From a virus, in the IMG/VR virus record IMGVR_UViG_3300044796_000222, positions 1-64,000 of that record: a DNA stretch of 64,000 nt; one strand, written 5' to 3'. A model generated the notes under the pieces. The model was not told the DNA's origin and did no database searches. It saw nothing but the letters and a program-made list of their open reading frames with translations. The position numbers and the translations under genes are program-made. Of the stretch, positions 50,384 to 58,085 are shown one piece after another. The stretch's first letter is position 1, and every line of letters begins with the position of its first letter.

Positions 50384-52060
50384 TTAGAATCCGCGACCCT
50401 TGCGCTCGTACATGGAGAGAACACCTTCGGGAGCCCAGCCATCCGGCGCGGTCGGCTTGAACGCTTCTGGAACTTCGTCGCCCACACGCTCGACGCCACC
50501 CTTGGTCATCGATCCTGCGGCGTACTGGTCGTAACTGGTGCGGGCGCCGGAGACCTCGATCGTGAAGTCGGCGCCGCCGAGCGCGTCGTAGGCCCAAGCC
50601 ATCGCGTCGACTTGATCATCGTGAGGATCGCTAACGCCAGTGAAGGCGAGAACCTCGGATTGGAACTTGTCGATCCACTCGTACTGCGCAGACGCTGACT
50701 CATCCTCGATCCCATACCGATCGCCTTCTGGCGACACGCACGGGTTGGGAAGCAGAATCAGCCCAGCATTCCAGGCCGCCGCAACCGGCTGGGCGCGGAC
50801 GAACTTATCAGAGCGCGTGATGTCGATCTGAAAGTTCAGCGATGGACCGGAGTATGACTTGGCTTCGCCGCGACCGCGATTGCCGTCGACGCCACCGAAC
50901 TCAGAGTCGTCGTCCTTCGCGTTCATCAGGTCGAGCGAGCCGGCCTCGACGCTGGCGACGTAGCCGCCGATGCGAGCGCTGGGATACTCTCGACGAAGGC
51001 CGCGAAGCACGGCCCTGAACTGCGGAGTCGCCGCGTGCATCCTGATAACCTTCAGGACGTAGTAGATGCCTTTGTGGAGCATCATCACGACTGCGGCGGC
51101 GTAGTCGGATGACGTCTTCGCCGAGTAGGCCAGGTCGCACCCGATGGCGATCCTGAAACTGTCTACAGGTAATTCGTTGGCGGCGTATAGAGCGACGCCG
51201 TTGAAAACGGAACCACCCTTTCGACGCGGGCGACAGTCGTATAAGCACGCCCACTCGTATTCTCCGATTTTAGATCGGATTGTGGTAAGCGCTTTGACTG
51301 GCCATCGTTCGGGCCAGAGCGATGTCCCTGCCTCTCGCCCTGTCGGGTCGTCCTCGCCAGCGATTGCTGGCAAGCAGATCGTTTCCCAATCTCCGTCGCC
51401 GCTCTTTATCTGCCTTCCCTGGAGATCGTCGTCATGCCATCTCGTGTGGCACACTATAACGGAGCCGTTTGGCTCTCGACGCGTCAAAGCCGTCGACTGG
51501 AACCATTCGCTAACTGCTTCGCGCTTGATCGCGGACTCTGCGGCGGCTCTGTCTTTGTGGGGGTCGTCGACAAATATGCATTGTGCGCCGAAGCCTGTCA
51601 GGCTCCCACCTACACCCACAGCAATCACCCCCCCACGATTCGAGGTGCGCCACTCGCTTTTGGAGTTCGTCTCTTTCGAGAATTCGACCCCGGCGAGCCT
51701 GGCGTACTCCCGCGCCTTCGATGACTGGAATAGCGCGAGTTTCGATGAGTAGGACGCGTATGCGATCGTCCAGTCCGAATGGCTGACGAGCAGCCACGCG
51801 ATTGAATGAAGCAACGTCTCGGATTTTGAAAAACGAGGCGGCACGCTGAGCAGGGCGAATACTTGCTCGCCGGATCGAATGCGCTCCAACACGGAAAGTA
51901 GCGGGGCCAGGTGGAGTGGTTTGCTAAACTTCGGCGAAATCCTAGGAATGAAGTCCGCCAGCGACTCCGAAGATCCACGCGTCGTCTGAAGTTGCGTCTC
52001 GATCTGCCTCTTGTGAGGTTCGAGAACCTCATCGAGAATGCTGCGCTTGCCACCAGCCAT
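50384..52060 (-). CDS. terL: Terminase large subunit
   Basis: 558 residues. ATPase: VPPRFSKSE (Walker A-type, near residue 75), a Q-rich upstream region, and CIFVDDPHKDRAAAESA (Walker B, near 163). Nuclease: IAIGCDLAYSAKTSSDYAAAVVM (first acidic residue near 307) and late Asp in DPHDDQVDAMAWAYDAL. It pumps and cuts DNA at packaging. ATG shares one base with the small-subunit stop. Confidence 0.93.
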   Translation of the reverse strand: MAGGKRSILDEVLEPHKRQIETQLQTTRGSSESLADFIPRISPKFSKPLHLAPLLSVLERIRSGEQVFALLSVPPRFSKSETLLHSIAWLLVSHSDWTIAYASYSSKLALFQSSKAREYARLAGVEFSKETNSKSEWRTSNRGGVIAVGVGGSLTGFGAQCIFVDDPHKDRAAAESAIKREAVSEWFQSTALTRREPNGSVIVCHTRWHDDDLQGRQIKSGDGDWETICLPAIAGEDDPTGREAGTSLWPERWPVKALTTIRSKIGEYEWACLYDCRPRRKGGSVFNGVALYAANELPVDSFRIAIGCDLAYSAKTSSDYAAAVVMMLHKGIYYVLKVIRMHAATPQFRAVLRGLRREYPSARIGGYVASVEAGSLDLMNAKDDDSEFGGVDGNRGRGEAKSYSGPSLNFQIDITRSDKFVRAQPVAAAWNAGLILLPNPCVSPEGDRYGIEDESASAQYEWIDKFQSEVLAFTGVSDPHDDQVDAMAWAYDALGGADFTIEVSGARTSYDQYAAGSMTKGGVERVGDEVPEAFKPTAPDGWAPEGVLSMYERKGRGF

Positions 52061-52593
52061 CAGTGCGTAGTGGCCGCGTCGATGTCCGCGAGAACGCTGT
52101 CCTGCGTGATCGTCTCGGACTCGTCGGCGTCAATCTCTTGCGCGCGGGTCATCGCGGTCATGATCCGCTGCATCAACTGCGGCTCGTTGGCGAACTCACT
52201 GCGGAGTGCCACGACAAGCCCGTTGAGCGTGGCCTTCAGGACGGCGCGCGTGTTCGGGTGGAACTCTTGCGGCATCTGCCGTTCGATGACCCAGCACGCC
52301 AACTTCGTGTCGAGCCCCGCCGGGTTGTCAACGTCGAGGCCCGCTTCGATCACATCGAGCGCCTTGTCAACGAGAATTGACTCGGCCCTCTGCGCCCTCT
52401 CGAAGAACTGCGCGAACGGGCTATCGCCTTGGTCGGCGAGTCGGCGCCACGTCACCCATCGAGCGGGCGTGACGCCGAGTGACCGAGCGGCGCGAGCAAG
52501 CGGGACGCCCTTGGATGACTTCTCGATGATCTGGCGCGCAAGCTCCTGCGTCAGACCGCATCGAGTCACCCACTGAGCATCGCCGCCGGCCAT
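52060..52593 (-). CDS. Terminase small subunit-like protein
   Basis: 177 residues. LTQELARQIIEKSSKGVPLARAARSLGVTPARWVTWRRLADQG is a helix-turn-helix in the manner of small terminases (the G...A...A...GV....V..W pattern), followed by an oligomerisation helix (AESILVDKALDVIEAGL). Immediately upstream of terL. It should recognise the packaging site. Confidence 0.8.
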   Translation of the reverse strand: MAGGDAQWVTRCGLTQELARQIIEKSSKGVPLARAARSLGVTPARWVTWRRLADQGDSPFAQFFERAQRAESILVDKALDVIEAGLDVDNPAGLDTKLACWVIERQMPQEFHPNTRAVLKATLNGLVVALRSEFANEPQLMQRIMTAMTRAQEIDADESETITQDSVLADIDAATTH

Positions 52594-52596
52594 CGC

Positions 52597-53679
52597 TTAC
52601 CAGTTCGCGAGAACGTACGAGAGCGTCGAGGTTTCCGTCGCCGACGAGTCAGCGAAGACGAGCGAGCCCGTGCCGGCGCCAGTCGTCACCGTGCAAGACA
52701 GGTTGCCCATCGTTCCAACCGCCGCGAGACGCCCGTAGCCAAGGCCGTCGCCAGTGCGAACGAAGAGGTTCGCGACGGTAACCGCGCCGCTCGACAGCGC
52801 CGCCGTGGTGCCCTTCTCGACACGCGGGTACCAAGCCGTCGACGTCGTGTCGATCACCACCGCGCCGGTCGTGGTCATCTTCCATTCGGACGACGAGTAG
52901 CGCGTGCCTTCGCTGACCTGGACGAGCATGCCGTTCAGGGCCGTGGCGCCAGTAGCATAGCCGGCAGGACGCGTGAGAGGCGCTGTGCCGGTCGTCACTG
53001 TGCCGACGACGTAGAGGCCGTTCTGAGACGCCGTCGTCTGCATCGGCAGAAGGACGATGTCGCCAGCCACGTTCGTAACGTCGTCGTTTCCGGCGACCGT
53101 AAAGGAACTCAGGGACGCGACGTTCGCGGGGACGATGTTGCGAGCCTGGTTCGTGAGGGAGACGGCTGCGGGGCTCGCGCCAGTGGCGGCTGGGATTGAG
53201 AACTCGACCCAGACGCCGAACGTCGTGTCGACGCTTTTGATCTTGCCGGCGATGGGGCGCGTGCCGCCGGCACTTGTGAGAGCCACGGTTTGGTCATCAA
53301 CCACGTAGCAGTAGGCGCCGATGTTAGCGCTTGTAATCGCGTCGGCCCCGGCACTGTTGGCCATGGGGAAGGCAGAGGCGCCCCCTACGACGGGGCACTG
53401 GATTGCGCCTGCGCCACCCGCCGTGTTGTCGGCAGTGATTGCGGCGCAACCGATGATGGTTAGCGTGTTGAGCGCGGTTGCCCGGTTGAGGTTGCCGCTC
53501 GCGTCCAAGCCAACCATTCCGGTGGCGATGATTTTTGTGCTCGCAGCGACGGGGAAGCCCTTCACCTGAGACGCCGATCCGCTAACCACGACCGTGGTTG
53601 GGTTGACGTACTGTGCAGCCTGAAACGGCGGCCAAGCGTAGAAGGTCGTTGAACTACGGGGCGATACGATTGCGCTCAT
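52597..53679 (-). CDS. Head decoration or capsid-fibre-type structural protein, 360 aa
   Basis: N-terminal 110 residues (TTVVVSGSASQVKGFPVAASTKIIATGMVGLDASGNLNRATA...) resemble DUF2190-like decoration domains; the C-terminal part (GLYVVGTVTTGTAPLTRPAGYATGATALNGMLVQVSEGT...) is like repeats seen in phage fibre and tail proteins. First gene of the late operon, ahead of terminase. Virion location is inferred. Confidence 0.65.
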   Translation of the reverse strand: MSAIVSPRSSTTFYAWPPFQAAQYVNPTTVVVSGSASQVKGFPVAASTKIIATGMVGLDASGNLNRATALNTLTIIGCAAITADNTAGGAGAIQCPVVGGASAFPMANSAGADAITSANIGAYCYVVDDQTVALTSAGGTRPIAGKIKSVDTTFGVWVEFSIPAATGASPAAVSLTNQARNIVPANVASLSSFTVAGNDDVTNVAGDIVLLPMQTTASQNGLYVVGTVTTGTAPLTRPAGYATGATALNGMLVQVSEGTRYSSSEWKMTTTGAVVIDTTSTAWYPRVEKGTTAALSSGAVTVANLFVRTGDGLGYGRLAAVGTMGNLSCTVTTGAGTGSLVFADSSATETSTLSYVLANW

Positions 53680-53797
53680 GGTCGTGCCTCTCGTTCATGG
53701 AGAACGCGGTCTGGTGAGACGTGGTGCGGATAGACCCGCGAGATGTTGGCGAGCGCCTGCGGTCCTGGACGCGCGGAGCTGCGAGCGTACCTATCTT

Positions 53798-53817
53798 GAA
53801 CGTTCTACCTCGCGAGG
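53798..53817. promoter_or_regulatory. Two adjacent palindromes in the divergent control region
   Basis: GAACGTTC (53798-53805) and CCTCGCGAGG (53808-53817) are perfect palindromes, 2 bp apart, between the late operon (start 53679) and the rightward genes (start 53912). They are candidate operators. The remaining part of 53680-53911 holds AT-rich stretches (53833-53874) and the rightward promoter at 53875; I cannot place the late promoter with confidence. Confidence 0.5.
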
Positions 53818-53874
53818 CAATCAAGATGTCTCAAGAGAAATCCATTGAAATTCTTCTGATTCAAGTTTTCTCAC

Positions 53875-53903
53875 TTGCGATCTACGCTGTGGCCGTCTAA
53901 AAC
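53875..53903 (+). promoter_or_regulatory. Rightward promoter of the divergent region
   Basis: TTGCGA, 17-bp spacer, TAAAAC, 8 nt, ATG 53912; 37 nt from box to start, like 3755 and 14629. Confidence 0.4.
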
Positions 53904-53911
53904 CGCGCTTC

Positions 53912-54157
53912 ATGGAGCGACTGCCAGATCCGAAGGGGCCATACGTCGAACGCGTGAAGGAGAAGTTGCGAAAGGGGGAGCGACCTGACGTTGTGCGGTG
54001 GAAGGGCGTCGCCGCAGCGCTGAACATGTCGGAAGACGCACTGCTGCGGATGCGCCGGTCCGGTCGCGCGAAAGAGATTCCAGTATTCCGCCAGCGCAAC
54101 GGGGTGCTTGTCTCCTTCGTGGAGATCATCCTCGTTTGGGCCTCAGAGGAGCCATGA
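53912..54157 (+). CDS. HTH DNA-binding protein, 81 aa
   Basis: MERLPDPKGPYVERVKEKLRKGERPDVVRWKGVAAALNMSEDALLRMRRSGRAKEIPVFRQRNGVLVSF: the GVAAALNMSEDALLRMRRSG stretch is a helix-turn-helix of the excisionase/MerR-like kind, followed by a strand pair. It stands at the divergent junction with the late operon and is a candidate regulator of the switch. ATGA overlap at its end. Confidence 0.7.
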   Translation: MERLPDPKGPYVERVKEKLRKGERPDVVRWKGVAAALNMSEDALLRMRRSGRAKEIPVFRQRNGVLVSFVEIILVWASEEP

Positions 54158-54252
54158 TCTACTTCATCCAGGCTGGGCACGTGCCGCTCAGAAGGCTCAG
54201 CCGTCGTTCGCTGAGAGCGACGTGGAGGGCGCCCGTGCCGCCGAGCGCCTGA
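54154..54252 (+). CDS. Short coupled ORF, 32 aa
   Basis: ATG overlaps the previous TGA. MIYFIQAGHVPL resembles the start of T5orf172/GIY-YIG-type proteins, but the rest (RRLSRRSLRATWRAP) is basic and unlike any family. Possibly a decayed fragment. Coupling is the main support. Confidence 0.3.
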   Translation: MIYFIQAGHVPLRRLSRRSLRATWRAPVPPSA

Positions 54253-54440
54253 AGGCCGCTGGCGAGCGCGACAAGTTGCGCGCCAAGCACTACGAAGAAA
54301 CACGGAATCACTCGAACGTCTTGTGGGAAGAACGAGAAGTGCTGCGCGAAGCGAAGGCTGAGATCGAGCGCCTCCGCGCTTCCCTCGCGCTCTTGACGCC
54401 GCCGAAGTCGTTCTTACCATCCGAGCATGACCGTCGCTGA
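54222..54440 (+). CDS. Coiled-coil hypothetical protein, 72 aa
   Basis: GTG start at 54222 within the preceding small ORF, in another frame. The product is one long charged coiled coil (RAAERLKAAGERDKLRAKHYEETRNHSNVLWEEREVLREAKAEIERLRASL). The frame is open well upstream without a good start, so a frameshift joining it to the 54154 ATG is possible. Contains the promoter of the next gene. Confidence 0.5.
   Translation: MEGARAAERLKAAGERDKLRAKHYEETRNHSNVLWEEREVLREAKAEIERLRASLALLTPPKSFLPSEHDRR
54393..54420 (+). promoter_or_regulatory. Leaderless-type promoter
   Basis: TTGACG, 16-bp spacer, TACCAT, 6 nt, ATG 54427; 34 nt from box to start. Confidence 0.68.
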
Positions 54441-54792
54441 ATCCAACGTCGTCTGGTGCTACTCCGATCAGAAGAACCCCGACTCGTGGCCGAACCACGC
54501 CGACACGCGCGAGCAGGCTATCGAGATGGGTCGAGAGACCTACGGGCACGACGTCACGTTCTGGATCGCGATGGGGCATCGGCAGGGCGCTTCCGGTATC
54601 GCGCTCGACGCTGACGGCTACATCGAAAACATGCGCGACCACGCCGCCGAGGAGTGCGAGGACGGCGCGGAGTTCGTCGAAGTGAAGCCGGGCGGCAAGG
54701 AAGCGCTCGACGCTCTACTCGCGACGTGGCTCGCTCAATACGTCGAGGTGACCTACTGGATCGTCGACGGCGAGCAGGTGCAAATTGACTGA
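54427..54792 (+). CDS. Hypothetical protein, 121 aa
   Basis: Start set by the promoter. VVWCYSDQKNPDSWPNHADTREQAIEMGRETYGHDVTFWIAMGHRQ has the look of small phage alpha/beta proteins; the C-terminal part is acidic with a helix (LDALLATWLAQYV). No named family. Overlaps the next gene by 8 bases. Confidence 0.7.
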   Translation: MTVAESNVVWCYSDQKNPDSWPNHADTREQAIEMGRETYGHDVTFWIAMGHRQGASGIALDADGYIENMRDHAAEECEDGAEFVEVKPGGKEALDALLATWLAQYVEVTYWIVDGEQVQID

Positions 54793-55147
54793 CCGCCGCC
54801 TCACCATCGTCGTGGACGCCGACCAGAATCCTCCCATCGATCCGATCGCATGCGCCCTCATCGCGCTCTGGCGATCGAATGGCGCCGTGACCGCCGACGG
54901 TGCCGAGTGGTTGCTGAAGTCCAGCACTGGCATGCGCCATGAGTGGCTCGCTCGTGATGCCGAGCATGTTGCCCCGCTGGTTGCGTGGATCGAAACGGTC
55001 GTCCGCGCGAAAATCGAGGCGGAGAACGCTGCCCGTGTCGCCTCCGACAAGGCCGCACTTCGCGCCGTATTCCACGAACATCGCATGGCGTCACCGGCTG
55101 TCGGCGGCATGCTCGGTACCGCTTCCGAAGTGCGAGGGCCGCGATGA
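54785..55147 (+). CDS. Hypothetical protein, 120 aa
   Basis: TTG start at 54785 is the only one near the overlap. TDRRLTIVVDADQNPPIDPIACALIALWRSNGAVTADGAEWLLKSS, then a helical C-terminus (WIETVVRAKIEAENAARVASDKAALRAVFHEH). Unrecognised. ATGA coupling to the next gene. Confidence 0.65.
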   Translation: MTDRRLTIVVDADQNPPIDPIACALIALWRSNGAVTADGAEWLLKSSTGMRHEWLARDAEHVAPLVAWIETVVRAKIEAENAARVASDKAALRAVFHEHRMASPAVGGMLGTASEVRGPR

Positions 55148-56157
55148 GGGTCGGCCTGAGCCCAGAACTCGATGAGGCCGCATTGGCCTACTGGCGAGCC
55201 AACAGGCGGCCAGGACGCGTTACCGTCGCACCGAAACTCGACCTAAGAAGTCAGATGATGGCGATTGGGCCAACATTGGCCAAGGGCGTGTCTGGAGATG
55301 ATCTGGAAACGTTCGTTGCCGGTGTATGGTCTGTCGACAAAATTAAAGACCCTATCGTCGGGCCGATGCTCTCGATGCCTGGCTTCAGGTCGTTCGCTGG
55401 ATTCGCTGCGAGGTGGGCAATGTGTGGATTCCCAGCAGTGTCCGTTGGCCACAGGCTGACTGCGTCGCTGATGTCTACAACCGTGTCACCTGACATCATC
55501 GGCGAGATCGTGTTCCCATGGCCAGCGTTCTCCGTGAACATCCCTCATGGGCTGATCTCGACCATCAGCCCGCAAAGCGGGTTGGCTGAAAGCATCAGCA
55601 ACGCCTGCATTCACAGGTACGTCGACGCTGCCGGCGATGTTTGGTTCGACCTGATCTGTGCCGCCGACACGTGTGAACTTCAGAGCGTGAACGTAAGAGC
55701 GGACGTGTTTTTTCGAGATGATTCGCGAGAGTCGCTGGCCGACGGAGAGTTCTGTGTTGGAGTGGACGAATCAGACGAGCGCGCGCTACTGCTCGTGCGT
55801 AGACTGCTTGTCGGTGTGTGTATCGAAATGAGCGACCGTGCGAATTCGAAGCCTCAAAACAAGAAGGCGCGCATGGGATGCCATGGCGTCATCGATAGAA
55901 ATGCGCCGGGCATGTCGCTCTGGCTTCTGACGCGAGACGTGAAGATCGATGCTCGTGAGGCATGCCGAGAATTCGTGAGCCATGGAGGAAGGTCGCCGGC
56001 CGTTCAATCGATGGTGCGTGGACACCACAAGCGTCAAGCGCATGGTCGGAACGGTTCACTTCGGAAGTGGATTCACGTTGAACCTTACTGGCGCGGACCA
56101 GAGGATGCGCCGATCGCGGTGCGCTCTCACCGACTGGACGACGGTGCTGCGTCATGA
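55144..56157 (+). CDS. Conserved phage protein with WRGPEDAP-type C-terminus, 337 aa
   Basis: ATGA-coupled. The middle is an alpha/beta domain (FPWPAFSVNIPHGLIS..., GDVWFDLICAADT). The C-terminal VRGHHKRQAHGRNGSLRKWIHVEPYWRGPEDAPIAVRSH is a motif I recognise from uncharacterised phage proteins. No activity is known to me. Codon use matches neighbours. Confidence 0.75.
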   Translation: MRVGLSPELDEAALAYWRANRRPGRVTVAPKLDLRSQMMAIGPTLAKGVSGDDLETFVAGVWSVDKIKDPIVGPMLSMPGFRSFAGFAARWAMCGFPAVSVGHRLTASLMSTTVSPDIIGEIVFPWPAFSVNIPHGLISTISPQSGLAESISNACIHRYVDAAGDVWFDLICAADTCELQSVNVRADVFFRDDSRESLADGEFCVGVDESDERALLLVRRLLVGVCIEMSDRANSKPQNKKARMGCHGVIDRNAPGMSLWLLTRDVKIDAREACREFVSHGGRSPAVQSMVRGHHKRQAHGRNGSLRKWIHVEPYWRGPEDAPIAVRSHRLDDGAAS

Positions 56158-56468
56158 CCGCCAACCCCACCAGAGGCGCCTGGCTAGTCCGCCGCGCCAC
56201 CCTAGACGAAGAGATCGCGCGCCTGACGAAGCGCCTCGCGGAGCCGTCGGATCGCAGTAGCCCGCACAATCGCCTCCTAGACTTCGAATCGCGCCGACGT
56301 GCCCAAGAGCGCCTCACAGTCGCGCTGGCTGAACGCCTCGCCCACGGCAGCGATCCCGGCCCCAACGCCGTCGAGTTCGGCTTCGACTGGCTCGCTGGGC
56401 ACACGCGAAGGATCGCGAAAGAGCGTGATGTCGCGCTGGCGAAGTTGAAACGAATGGGGGCGGCCTGA
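56154..56468 (+). CDS. Hypothetical coiled-coil protein, 104 aa
   Basis: ATGA-coupled. Helical throughout (ATLDEEIARLTKRLAEP..., RRRAQERLTVALAERLAHG..., HTRRIAKERDVALAKLKRMG). Unrecognised; stop overlaps the next ATG by one base. Confidence 0.65.
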   Translation: MTANPTRGAWLVRRATLDEEIARLTKRLAEPSDRSSPHNRLLDFESRRRAQERLTVALAERLAHGSDPGPNAVEFGFDWLAGHTRRIAKERDVALAKLKRMGAA

Positions 56469-56899
56469 TGTTCATTTGCGACGACTGCCGAAAGAAGAAC
56501 TGCGCCAACGAACGCGAATTTATGACGTCGTGGGGCACGTGCGAGTTCTGCAAGGCGCAGGCGTCGTGCTCTGACATCCATCACTCGCGGCTGCGTCTGA
56601 GGCTACCCGCGATCGACCCGATCATGCGCGAGTTGCTGGCCATCGTGGCGACGATGGAGGACGCGTGCGCCGACAGCCACCTGAACGCCAACACGCTCGC
56701 AGCCGGCGCGCGACGCGTTGATACGCACCGCGATCGCTACGTCGGCGACATCGCGGCACTGGAGTCCGTAGCCGCGCATATCGAAACGATCGTTCGTGAG
56801 AAGGTCTTTCGCGAAATGCTTGCCCGCAAACTGAAAGAACTGGCGCCAGCGTTCGAGGCGGACTTGGCTGAAGCGAAGAAGGGTGGAAGCGATGTCTGA
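56468..56899 (+). CDS. Zinc-ribbon protein with helical C-terminus, 143 aa
   Basis: MFICDDCRKKNCAN...WGTCEFCKAQASCSD gives paired CxxC motifs in the first 40 residues. The rest is helical (DPIMRELLAIVATMEDAC..., AAHIETIVREKVFREMLARKLKEL). TGATG start. The N-terminal module is common in phage proteins of unknown function. Confidence 0.7.
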   Translation: MFICDDCRKKNCANEREFMTSWGTCEFCKAQASCSDIHHSRLRLRLPAIDPIMRELLAIVATMEDACADSHLNANTLAAGARRVDTHRDRYVGDIAALESVAAHIETIVREKVFREMLARKLKELAPAFEADLAEAKKGGSDV

Positions 56900-57257
56900 C
56901 ACAACGATCAAGATCGAACCATCGACAGCGGACTTGCGCGAAGCCGTCTCCGAGTGGGCGACCAAGCGCTTCGGCGCGACGTTCGGCCAGGACAGTGGCG
57001 GCGCTTGCCGAGCACTTCCCAAGTCGGCTCGCGGCTTCTTCGACGCCATCAAGAAACTCGTTTCGCACCTTCCGACTATGACGCTCGACGTGACGCACAC
57101 GCTGCCCGCTCGTTGGGTCGCCGTCGCTTACGTCCATCAAGGTCGCGTCAAGCGCTACCAACTGAGGCATGAACGGAACCGCAAGGTCCGCACGCGAGTC
57201 CATGACGTCACGTTTCGGCGAGACGGGCAGTCGATCGTCGGCGACGGGTGGGCGTGA
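56892..57257 (+). CDS. Hypothetical protein, 121 aa
   Basis: ATG 56892 lies 8 bases inside the previous gene. LREAVSEWATKRFGATFGQDSGGACRALPKSARGFFDAIKKLVSHL, then strand-rich WVAVAYVHQGRVKRYQLRHERNRKVRTRVHDVTF. Unrecognised. Confidence 0.65.
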   Translation: MSDTTIKIEPSTADLREAVSEWATKRFGATFGQDSGGACRALPKSARGFFDAIKKLVSHLPTMTLDVTHTLPARWVAVAYVHQGRVKRYQLRHERNRKVRTRVHDVTFRRDGQSIVGDGWA

Positions 57258-57508
57258 TGACTTGCGCCACCATATGTCGAGCATGCCACCAAATGACGCC
57301 GGCCGTTTCGCCGGTCATCCTGGCATTCGCGCCCGTCTACACCAAAACGTGCGCCAAGTGCCAGGGCATCAACGCGACGAATCGGATGCCGGAAGGCTCA
57401 GTCGTCGATTGGGGATACGAGGCAGAGGCTAAGCCGACGCCCGGAACCGTCAATCACACGACCGTCGACGGCAAAGGCGCTGTCGCGAGGCTGCGGAGGA
57501 AGCGATGA
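57257..57508 (+). CDS. Small zinc-binding protein, 83 aa
   Basis: ATG in TGATG (GTG 57254 possible). CATICRACHQM and CAKCQGIN provide two Cys pairs. The C-terminal half is polar and basic. Unrecognised; ATGA coupling at the end. Confidence 0.6.
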   Translation: MTCATICRACHQMTPAVSPVILAFAPVYTKTCAKCQGINATNRMPEGSVVDWGYEAEAKPTPGTVNHTTVDGKGAVARLRRKR

Positions 57509-57726
57509 CCGACATCGAGAAACTCATCGAACTCATCATGGCGCGCACAACCACCGTCGCGTGGGTCGGTTTCGCGCGAGACTTCAACTACTTCGTCATC
57601 CTCTACGGGCGAGCCGTCAGCGACGACGACGTTGCCGTAGCGAAGCGCTGCGTCTGCGACGTCTATCCGAAAGCCATCAACCTGGACGTGATTCGCGCTC
57701 GCGTGAGGTTGGAGGACCTGTCATGA
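57505..57726 (+). CDS. Hypothetical protein, 73 aa
   Basis: ATGA on both sides. Helix-strand pattern IEKLIELIMARTTTVAWVGFARDFNYFVILYGRAVSDDDVAVAKRCV. Unrecognised. Confidence 0.6.
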   Translation: MTDIEKLIELIMARTTTVAWVGFARDFNYFVILYGRAVSDDDVAVAKRCVCDVYPKAINLDVIRARVRLEDLS

Positions 57727-57932
57727 CCGACGAAGAAATCAAGACGCACAACGACGCAGTAGAAGCCGAATACGCAACGATGCTCACAACGCTGCCTGCC
57801 GAGGAGCGGCGCTTTGCGTTCGATCTTGCGCGCGAACTCTTACTCAAGAGCGAATACGCCTCGCCGGTTGACTCGTTGCGCAAAGCGACGTGGTTCCACT
57901 CCGAGGCGAAAAGGCGCGGGCTACTGATATGA
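57723..57932 (+). CDS. Hypothetical helical protein, 69 aa
   Basis: ATGA-coupled. DEEIKTHNDAVEAEYATMLTTLPAEERRFAFDLARELLLKSEYASPVDSLRKAT. Unrecognised acidic helical protein; stop overlaps the next ATG. Confidence 0.6.
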   Translation: MTDEEIKTHNDAVEAEYATMLTTLPAEERRFAFDLARELLLKSEYASPVDSLRKATWFHSEAKRRGLLI

Positions 57933-58039
57933 TCGCCGTCGTATGCGGCTCCCGCGACTCCCGAGATCGCGACGGCGTCTTCGCTGTGCTCGATCGCATC
58001 CACGCCGAGACGCCGATTACGCCTTGCCTATCCGGTTGA
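57929..58039 (+). pseudogene. Truncated YspA/DUF2493 (SLOG-family) gene, N-terminal 36 codons
   Basis: IAVVCGSRDSRDRDGVFAVLDRIHAETPIT matches the first 30 residues of YspA-type SLOG proteins, which continue with a nucleotide-binding HGGARGAD segment and are normally over 100 residues. Here the frame runs into the 12-bp end motif and stops in TTGAC at 58036. No trace of the remainder follows the TnpB element, so sequence has been lost, not only displaced. Confidence 0.7.
58025..58037 (+). repeat. 13-bp end motif, left of the TnpB element
   Basis: TGCCTATCCGGTT, identical to the outer part of the 24-bp inverted repeat at 15574. Its first 12 bases are inverted at 59439-59450. Confidence 0.85.
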
Positions 58040-58049
58040 CTCCCTCCCC

Positions 58050-58079
58050 TTGACACCTTCCCTACTTCTGGTGTACGCA
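58050..58079 (+). promoter_or_regulatory. Leaderless-type promoter of tnpB
   Basis: TTGACA, 18-bp spacer, TACGCA, 6 nt, ATG 58086. Same -10-to-ATG spacing as the phage promoters but a longer spacer. Confidence 0.5.
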
Positions 58080-58085
58080 TTCAAC

